Assembly (NCBI GenBank): GCA_032622095.1
Contig: CP136062.1
Location: 4,092,001-4,156,000 of the forward strand
Length of the DNA: 64,000 nt
From: Siphonodentalium dalli
Lineage: Eukaryota > Mollusca > Scaphopoda > Gadilida > Siphonodentaliidae
Direction: 5' to 3'
The notes beneath the pieces were generated by a model, which saw only the letters and a program-made list of their open reading frames with translations, was not told where the DNA came from and searched no databases. How positions within the stretch are numbered: the stretch's first letter is position 1; every line of letters starts with the position of its first letter. Of the stretch, positions 56,939-64,000 are shown one piece after another. The position numbers and the translations under genes are program-made.

Positions 56939-58352
56939 AGATAATTTTAAAGTACCGTGTTTAATGTACGCTGACGATCTCGTATTAACTTCGGAGTCAC
57001 AAGACGGCTTGCAAAAAATGTTGACTCAACTGAACAGTTTTTGTACGCGGTGGAAACTAACTGTGAACAAAAATAAGACCAAAATATTGATTTTTAACAA
57101 AAGTGGAAAAAAACTAAAACACAATCCTTTTCAAATTGGTACTCATACGTTGGAAACGACACAACAATATACATATCTTGGGTTGAAACTAGCGGCGTCT
57201 GGCACTTTCTCACATGCATTAAACGATTTAAAGATTAGAGCATCGAGAGCTCATTTTTCACTACAAAGAACATGTGACGACTCGGCACCCATTGATGTCA
57301 CGTGCAAACTTTTTGATTATTGTGTAAAACCGATATTGACTTATGGATCTGAAATATGGGGTGACTATTCAGAAAGCCGCAAGGAAAATCCCATCGAAAA
57401 ATTCCACACACAATTTTGTAAACGAATTTTGGGATTATTTAGAAACACATCTAATATGGCTGTACTAGCCGAAATGGGTAGATTTCCGATCTATATCAAT
57501 GTATTAAGGAACATGATAGTCTATTGGCTTCGAGCTAACACTTTGTGTGATAAACGATTGGTGTATAAATGTTTAAAATTGATTTCTTGTGATGCAGATA
57601 ATGAGTGGTTACAGTGTATTAAAAATAACTTATATAAATATGGATTTGGGTACGTGTGGGAATCACCAAAATCAGTCAACATAGATACTTTTGGGGAGAA
57701 ATTTCAATCCCGATTAAAAGACCATTTCCGACAAGCATGGAGGCACCTTGATATAAAAGGTGCATGTGCAGAAAATAGTAAATTAGAATTTATGGGAAAA
57801 ATCAAAACAGATTTTGAAACAAGGGCTTCTTATTTAACAACGTTATCTCGAAATGAAAGACGTCCAATATCGAAACTTGTTACAAGCTCGCACAAGCTAG
57901 AAATAGAAATAGGCAGACATGTGAAACCTAATCCAATCCCCGTAGAGGAACGAACTTGCAAACAATGTAGTCATAATATGCCCGCTAAAGATAAACCTAT
58001 CGAAGATGAGTCTCACTTTTTATTACACTGCCCGAAGTACCACAATCCTAGGCAAGTCTTTAGCAGTTACGCGAAGAATGTGATATCAAATTACGATGTG
58101 TTAGACGAGCGCGAAAAGCTTCAAGAAATATTCAAATCTAATGATAAACAACTGAGCAGAGCTCTGAGTAAATATTTAATTGAAGCCGAAATATTACGAC
58201 AATAACACTGTAATCACTCAGCACAAATATTCTAGTCATATATTTTATTTGCATGTTTATGTATATATTTTTTTGTTTTTTTTGCTTTCTTTGCCATATC
58301 CTGTATCCGTATAGCGATTGCGCAATAAAGTATCTATCTATCTATCTATCTA
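56939..58352 (+). mobile_element. 5'-truncated LINE with (TATC)n tail
   Basis: Begins inside the reverse transcriptase domain directly at the end of repeat copy 1 and ends with AATAAAG and a TATC tetranucleotide run (58329-58352). That run merges into the TATAATAATA that starts repeat copy 2. Short microsatellite tails of this kind are typical of CR1/L2-like LINEs. The direct repeats on either side are 1.73 kb instead of a short target duplication. Confidence 0.85.
56940..58205 (+). pseudogene. LINE reverse transcriptase, C-terminal part
   Basis: The frame is open from the junction itself (FKVPCLMYADDLVLTSES) for about 421 codons to TAA at 58203-58205. The YADD catalytic box is intact and is followed by the thumb region (LTVNKNKTKILIF, YTYLGLKLAASGTF) and the C-terminal domain with CKQCSHN...EDESHFLLHCPKY, a CCHC-type knuckle. 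All domains upstream of YADD (endonuclease, fingers, first catalytic Asp) are missing, so it cannot act alone. There is no internal stop or frameshift, so the insertion is young. It is unrelated in detail to the LINE at 37.9 kb. Confidence 0.93.
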
Positions 58353-60077
58353 TAATAATAGGATCAATCATGAGTGGAAAGAATAGCAGTTTATGGACGG
58401 AAATATGAAGTATGGTGATTATATGTTGTCCTAATATGTGTAGGTTGATCTCAAGTGTTTGGACGTGACCCCACCCCTGCCTCGAAATTGGGTGACGGGA
58501 TTGGGAAAACATCAACCCCTGGCACAAAATGCTAAGTTTGAGGCCCCGTAACTTCGTTAGTTTCCATCGGATTTAAAAGTTGTTTCCAGTTTTGTGATTT
58601 GCGGCTGACATGGATTGCATAGTATAAATTTCATCTGATTTGGAGACGGATAACACTTTGATTATTGGAAAGCATATGGGCCCAAAGTCAAACTTGGACG
58701 GCCAAAATCTCCGCCATTTCCCAACATATTTACGATCTGTTTTCAGCTTCGAGATCGGCTGATGTTGCAGATGTTATATTCTAAGTTTCTTCTGATTCGG
58801 AACAGAATTAAAAATTGGTACCACTGACCACCCCTCCCCAGACACACAATACCGAACCGACACTGGCAAAATTTGGCCCACCGCGTGCCGTCTTCAGTCC
58901 GTACGCATTTTCGTATCAGATGACATCCTATGTTCGATATCTTCGGAGGAGATGTGTTATCAAGCACATGGGCCCAAAATTGCAAAGTTTGAGGGCCCGC
59001 GATTCTTTTAGTTTTCGATGGATTTTCGAAATTCTTCCAGTTTCTAGATCGGCTGATGTTGCAGATGTTATATTCCAAGTTTCATCTGATTCCGAGAATA
59101 ATTAAAATTTGGTACCACGGACCACCCCTCCCCAGACCCACAATAATGAACCGACACTGGCAAAATTTGGCCAGCCGCGTGCCCTCTTCCGTCCGCACAC
59201 GTTGGCGTATCAGTTGACATCCAAACTTCGACATCTTCGGAGGAGATGTGGTCACAAGCACATGGGCCCAAATTGCAAACTTTGAGGGCCCGTAACTCTT
59301 GCATTTCTTCTCGGATTTCAAAAATACTTTCCAGTATGGGTTTGTTTTCGTTCAGGGAATCAACATACTTAAATAGAGGAATGTCAATCAAAACCTTTTT
59401 TTTTCGAAAATTTTGCCCCCACCCCAGCGTCAAAATATATGGCCGACCCTGTTCAATTTTCTTTTTCAGACTAAACTGACAATGGTCAACACGACTATGA
59501 AATCCAAATGCAGTTATCTCTAATGATACGAGAGTACAGCATAGTAAATGAAATAGAGGTTTGCCTATTTATGGGCGGTAACTCCTCAGGAAAAGCGCGG
59601 ACACAAGTTTTGATGCCCGTGGGCAGTAGGGCATATCGAGGTGTGCATACGGTCTAATTTTCGATGCTCTGCTCCTTATAATTTCCGAGATAATAAAATG
59701 AAATGTTTTCAGATAAAGGGAGATAACTCCTCGGGGAAAAATGCGGACACTATGCTTTATGCGACCTGGGCATACAACTCTTTGACCCCAACATACGTAC
59801 CAAGTTTTAGTGAGCTACTCCTTATACTTTTCGAGTAATAAGGGTTGCAAAAGTGTCAAGTATAATAATAATAATAATGAAAAATAATCAAAAAAGGGCC
59901 ATAACTCCGTCAAGAAACATTGGACCGACATGCGGATACCTTTATTTTTAGTAGACCTCAGATGCCTACATATTCGCTACAGGTTTTGTGTTTCTACTGC
60001 AATTACTTTCTGAATATTTCCAAATAAACGGAAAACGGCGCCAGTACAAAAACAATATACTTCCTTGGTTACACCAT
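58351..60077 (+). repeat. 1.73-kb direct repeat, copy 2
   Basis: Same sequence as 55211-56938, with small differences such as CATCTGATTTGG for CATCTTATTTGG and TAGTGAGCTACT for TAGTGTGCTACT. Its right end continues GGAAGTATAATAATAATAAT, the junction phrase also seen left of copy 1 (GGAAGTATAATAATAGG). Confidence 0.93.
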
Positions 60078-60203
60078 GGAAGTATAATAATAATAATAAT
60101 CTAAACTAAGTTACCAAGCACCTTCTCGTGAATTGTATGCTCCGGTGTTTTTTTCGGTTTCCGGTAAAACCGAGTTGTTGTCCGGCTGGGGTAGATTCGA
60201 TTT

Positions 60204-60324
60204 TTCTGGGGGGGGGGGGGGGGGCAATGGTCAGTGAAAAAAAACTGCAGGGGGGTATCCAAACCGAAGAGAACAGTTTTGTTCCACCCTGCAATGTGTC
60301 TGCAGTTTCCCCCCCCCCCCCTTG
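60204..60324. mobile_element. Short poly-G-ended MITE or right end of the 13.7-kb block
   Basis: The left side has G17 (60208-60224), CAATGGTCAGTG, then AAAAAAAACTGCAG. The right side has CTGCAGTTT, C13 (60309-60321) and TTG. The two sides are inverted versions of each other about 120 bp apart, and could be a MITE in their own right. The left flank shows no AAATATC, whereas the distant left boundary at 46604 does. Confidence 0.55.
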
Positions 60325-62750
60325 AAATATCGTAAGGTAAAGTCGAAATATATATGAATTTGTTGTTTACATGTTCATTCGGCTTTCTACCACGGCTAGT
60401 ACCGTCCCATGTATACCGTCTTATCCCATCTAATAACGTCCCAAACCGTTCTGCAATATCCTAAGGTTGTTCTGTGTTTTGCCGCTTCTGTCCCATCGAT
60501 GAAAAAAGTTGATTTAATCTGAGTATGGTCATTAAAATTCTACAATGATGTCGAGAATTTTTGTTCATTTATTGGAGATTTGGGAATGACCCGGGATGAT
60601 TTGGAAGGGGCGGAACCCCTCCCCTACAACCCAATTTTAGGTGAGGGTGTCGAGTTTGATGCAAAAATATCACCGTGGGACGGGGAAATACGAATGCGGT
60701 GAACGATGTTTGTGTTTACCATCTAATACCGTCCAATCCCGTTTTGCAATTTTCAAAGGTTTTTCTGCGTTTTACGAAAACAGTTTTGATCTTGATTATG
60801 GTCAATAAAATGCTAAAATGATGCCGAGAAGATGTTGATCTAACATTTTATGCAAAAATATCACCGTGGGACGGGGAAATATGAATGTGATGAATGATGT
60901 TTTGGAGTAAGCAATATTTGATTACGAACAGAACATGTAATACAAGCCTAAAAGCCTTTTATCAAATGAGGTTGTTGTTTACCATTTCGTTCTGCAATTT
61001 CCTAAGCTGTTTCAACTTCCGTCCCATTGGCGAAACAAATTGTTTTAATCTTGATTATGGTCAATAAAATGCTACACAGATGTCGAGAAGATATTATTCT
61101 AATATTATGTACAGAAATATCGTCATGGGACGGCGGCAAAATATGAATGCATTTATGGTCTACATGTTCGTTCTGCCATTACCGCGGCCGTTCTGCGTTT
61201 TACCCATCGACGAAACAAGTTCTTTTAAACTAGATTAAAATGCTACACTGATGTCGTGAATATATCAATCTAACATATGTCAAGAATAGTCGTCATAGGA
61301 CGGCGAAATATGAATGAATTTGTTGTTTTGTAATTATAATAAAGAGCGTTTCTTAGTTTACATTATATAACCCATGAGAGATGTGTTTGCCATTAACCAC
61401 ATGTTGCTGGTTCGAACAGCGTTCAAATACATGAATAGTAGAATACTCTACACCATTCGTACGTGCATAACACAAACAGCGAGTAATTCTCACTGAGACG
61501 ATATCATCACCCTAAAGAGTCTGTGTCATCTGCCACCAGTTATGCAAACACAAGCTTAGTGCCAACGTAAACTCAAGCTCAGTGCCGACGTGAACAGAGT
61601 GTGAACAACTGAACGCCGTGTCAAACATTTTTGATATTGGTTTCTCCTTGTACGTTCATTAATAGTGAATTCTTATAGTACTCGCATGTGATATTTGGAT
61701 TTACCACACAATTTGTAAGTAAAAACTGATTTTGTTATGTTCGTTCTGCGTTTTACATAGCTCTTCTGTCCCATATCGATGACGTAAGCTGTCCCGTCGG
61801 CGCGACGAGTTGTTTTGTGCCACACAAATGTCGAGAAAATGTAACATTTTAACATGTCACAATGGGACGGGGAAATGTAAATGCATTGAATGATTTTGTT
61901 GTTTCCAAAGGTTGTTCTGCGTTTTTGTCCCGTCCCATCTTTCTGTTCTGAGTTCTTTAACACCGTCTCAACCCATCTAATACCGTCCCATCCCATCTAA
62001 TACCGTCCCATCTAGTTCTGCAATTTCCAAAGGTTGTTCTGCGTTTTGCAGCTGCTATCCCATCAGCGAAAATAGTTGTTTTAATCTTTAATGGTCATGA
62101 CGTCGAAAAGATGTTAGCTGTTCTGCGTTTTCTAATACCGTCCCATCCCAATTATGGTCAATAAAAAGGGATCACCGATCTAATACCGTCCCATCCCGTT
62201 CTGCAATTTCGCTTCCGTCCCATCAGCGAAAAAAAACATGTTTTCATCTTGATTATGGTCATTAAAATGTTACAATGAACGAAATATGAATGCATGGGGT
62301 GATTTGGTGTTTGTTTACATTTTCGTTCTGCAATTTCATACGGTTGTTCTGCGCTTTAATACCGCTTCCGTTCCGTCCCATCAGCGAATAAAAACATGTT
62401 TTAATCTTGATTGTGGTCATTAAAATGCTACAATGATGTCGAGAAGATGTTAATCTAACATTTTATGTAAAAATATCGCCGCGGGACGGGGAAATGTGAA
62501 TGCATGGGATGATTTGGTGTTTGTTTACATTTTCGTTCTGCAATTTCGCTTCCGTCCCATCGACGAAAAAAGTTGTTTTCATCTTGATTATGGTCAATAA
62601 AATGCTACAGTGATGTCGAAAAGATGTTAATCTAACATTTTATGCAAAAATATCACCGTGGGACAGGGAAATATGAATGTATGGGGTGATTTGGAGTTTA
62701 CATTTTCGTTCTGCGTTTGACCGTAAACGTAATCCGACGTTTGTTTGTCA
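60325..62750 (-). repeat. GGGACGG satellite, inverted arm, unamplified
   Basis: Reverse-orientation satellite with single-copy markers shared with the left arm: CGGTATTAAAGCGCAGAACA (41381 region, complement near 62350); the CAGAACTAGATGGGACGGTA and TGGGATAGCAGC region (45760-45840, complement at 61990-62060); and GATTACGGTCAAACGCAGA-like sequence (41019, complement near 62722). Between the first two markers the left arm holds about 4.2 kb of amplified units, here under 0.2 kb. Divergence is higher towards 60.3-61.9 kb. Confidence 0.88.
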
Positions 62751-63059
62751 CAATTGTGAAACCAAAGTTTCGAGGCTTATTACCTTGTGGAAACAATGCT
62801 CTTTATTGTTGTTGTTTTCCCAAACAGTAAATAATTCATGTTCAAATGCGTCTGTGTACGTATTCTTGCCCTGTGTTTCATACACGACCGATTATACTGA
62901 AGAGTCTGACTAACTCAAATAAACACGACGCTCTGAATTATATCATGGTCCATTAATGCTGATAGATAACTGGTTATCTGAGAGTGTTGTCCTCTTGCTT
63001 TGACCGATGTTTATAGAGTTTTCACTGCCTGAGAGTGTAAGGAATAGATACATCCTTTT
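62751..63059. other. Spacer
   Basis: No feature is recognised. A 78-codon frame (62677-62913) starts in satellite sequence and shows no domain. Confidence 0.4.
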
Positions 63060-63580
63060 TGGATTTGATTAAGGGGTAATTGATATAATGAAAATAATTT
63101 GCTTTTGAGTATGCATTGAATTTGATTAAGGTGGTAGCTATTATAATATAATATTTTGCTTATGGTTATACATTGGATTTGATTAAGGGGTAATTGATAT
63201 AATGAAAATAATTTGCTTTTGAGCATGCATTGGACTTGATTAAGGTGGTAGTTAGTATAATAGAATATTGTGCTTAGGGATTAAGGGGTAATTGATATAA
63301 TGGAAATAATTTGCTTTTGAGTATGCATTGAATTTGATTAAGGTGGTAGCTATTATAATATAATATTTTGCTTATGGTTATACACTGGATTTGATTAAGG
63401 GGTAATTTATATAATGGAAATAATTTGCTTTTGAGTAGGCATTGGATTTGATTAAGGTGGTAGTTATTATAATATAATATTTTGCTTATGGTTATATATT
63501 GGATTTGATTAAGGGGTAATTGATATAATGAAAATAATTTGCTTTCGAGTATGCATTGGATTTGATTAAAGTGGTAGTTA
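63060..63580. repeat. ~115-bp minisatellite of two alternating halves
   Basis: About five copies of TTTGATTAAGGGGTAATTGA, ATAATGAAAATAATTTGCTT, GAGTATGCATTG alternating with TTTGATTAAGGTGGTAGYTA, TTATAATATAATATTTTGCT, ATGGTTATACATT. One unit near 63270 has a deletion. Regularity is high, so this is a recent array. Confidence 0.9.
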
Positions 63581-64000
63581 TGCTTTATTATTATTAAGGG
63601 GGTGGACTTTGATAAATGTATTTGTTATTATTGGGGTGGGTAGATGAAAAGTTTTAGTTTTTTTGTTATGCCGTGATCATATTTTGACGCCCAGAGGTGA
63701 ATCAGTTATGTCCCGTTATATAAATAACGTAATGAGTTGCTCCCACGATTTTCATGGGGTCGGCTGAGTTTGGATTTCCGGGAGACTGCCGAGCTGGGAT
63801 TTCTTAGGGATCCTTACTCAGTTAGCCCTTTATACCACTGGATAACACTTAATAATTTAATATTTATTGAATGATTTCATTTATTAATATTTAGACTCCA
63901 CCTCACTATATTGTCACGGCATATCAAAATAGAAATAATCATCAAATATATATAGACAATAAATCGCATCAATTTTTAGTTTTGTTTGTGTTATCTCCCT
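63581..64000. other. Non-coding right edge
   Basis: No gene or element boundary is recognised. Confidence 0.45.

Larger units (their letters stand above)
46604..60324. mobile_element. 13.7-kb block bounded by poly-G ends and a 7-bp repeat
   Basis: The left boundary is CAG plus G9 total and CGGAAAAAAACTGCGG. The right boundary is the inverted form CTGCAGTTT plus C13 and TTG. AAATATC lies directly outside both (46597-46603 and 60325-60331). Outside it on both sides is the same satellite in the same (reverse) orientation and at the matching position within the unit. This fits one insertion with a 7-bp target duplication, as for the poly-G-ended element at 15478. No transposase, integrase or polymerase frame of its own is seen. 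An alternative is a small poly-G MITE (60204-60324) plus an independent rearrangement. Confidence 0.5.

Noticed and set aside
55649..59433. Duplicate sets of 79-121 codon frames on both strands
   Set aside because: Identical sets occur in the two 1.73-kb repeat copies and include internal sub-repeats; they overlap on opposite strands and resemble no protein family.
46604..60324. A Polinton/Maverick-type giant transposon
   Set aside because: Length would fit, but the flanking repeat is 7 bp, not 6, and none of the expected polymerase, integrase, protease, ATPase or capsid frames is present.

Overview
This window looks like intergenic DNA from an animal nuclear genome, with no operons, no bacterial or viral gene sets and no long intact host gene. 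It is AT-rich and built almost entirely from transposable elements and their tandem-repeat derivatives. Several signs point to a lophotrochozoan, most likely a mollusc: a Helentron/HINE ('pearl'-like) element whose core is about 162-bp tandem units, the recurring GGGAGATAACTCC phrase, GACCTTGACCTTGAA-type repeats, and many long poly-G tracts. The species call is inference only.

Layout. 1-7.4 kb: a dispersed 1.03-kb repeat is split by two hAT elements (2104-3215 and 3545-7191), each with a perfect 8-bp target duplication; an uninterrupted copy lies at 26584-27619. 9-12.1 kb: degenerate tandem repeats, a third hAT (10853-11940) and a small MITE (11994-12128). 13.7-17.8 kb: a fold-back MITE (13888-14568), a poly-G-ended element (15478-16964) nested in another hairpin element, a mariner-type MITE nested inside that, and a HINE fragment. 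20-25 kb: pearl-like units and a full HINE (22139-25080) with a higher-order tandem array. 25.3-26.4 kb: two exons of a THAP-like protein. 29.5-30.4 kb: a TA-flanked DNA transposon. 32-33.3 kb: an old tandem duplication. 36.5 kb: a short first-exon/promoter copy that is also the empty site of the 13.9-kb MITE. 37.9-40.75 kb: a LINE endonuclease/reverse transcriptase frame on the minus strand broken by one stop codon.

40.75-62.75 kb is the most unusual part. A satellite (about 180-bp units, amplified into about 583-bp higher-order units) occupies 40752-45880. The same satellite returns in inverted orientation at 46226-46603 and 60325-62750, so the whole is a large inverted repeat in which only the left arm has been amplified. 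The right arm is interrupted by a 13.7-kb block (46604-60324) that starts CAGGGGG, ends CCCCTTG and is flanked by the 7-bp direct repeat AAATATC. That block holds a broken C2H2 zinc-finger gene, head-to-tail copies of an unclassified hairpin-headed repeat, a 121-bp tandem array, and a 5'-truncated LINE between two nearly identical 1.73-kb direct repeats. 63.06-63.58 kb is another minisatellite.

Nearly all coding matter is transposon-derived or decayed. The THAP-like exons and a few short unknown frames are the only candidates for host or domesticated genes. All alignments were done by eye, so boundaries are good to a few bases where target duplications are quoted and otherwise to tens of bases.
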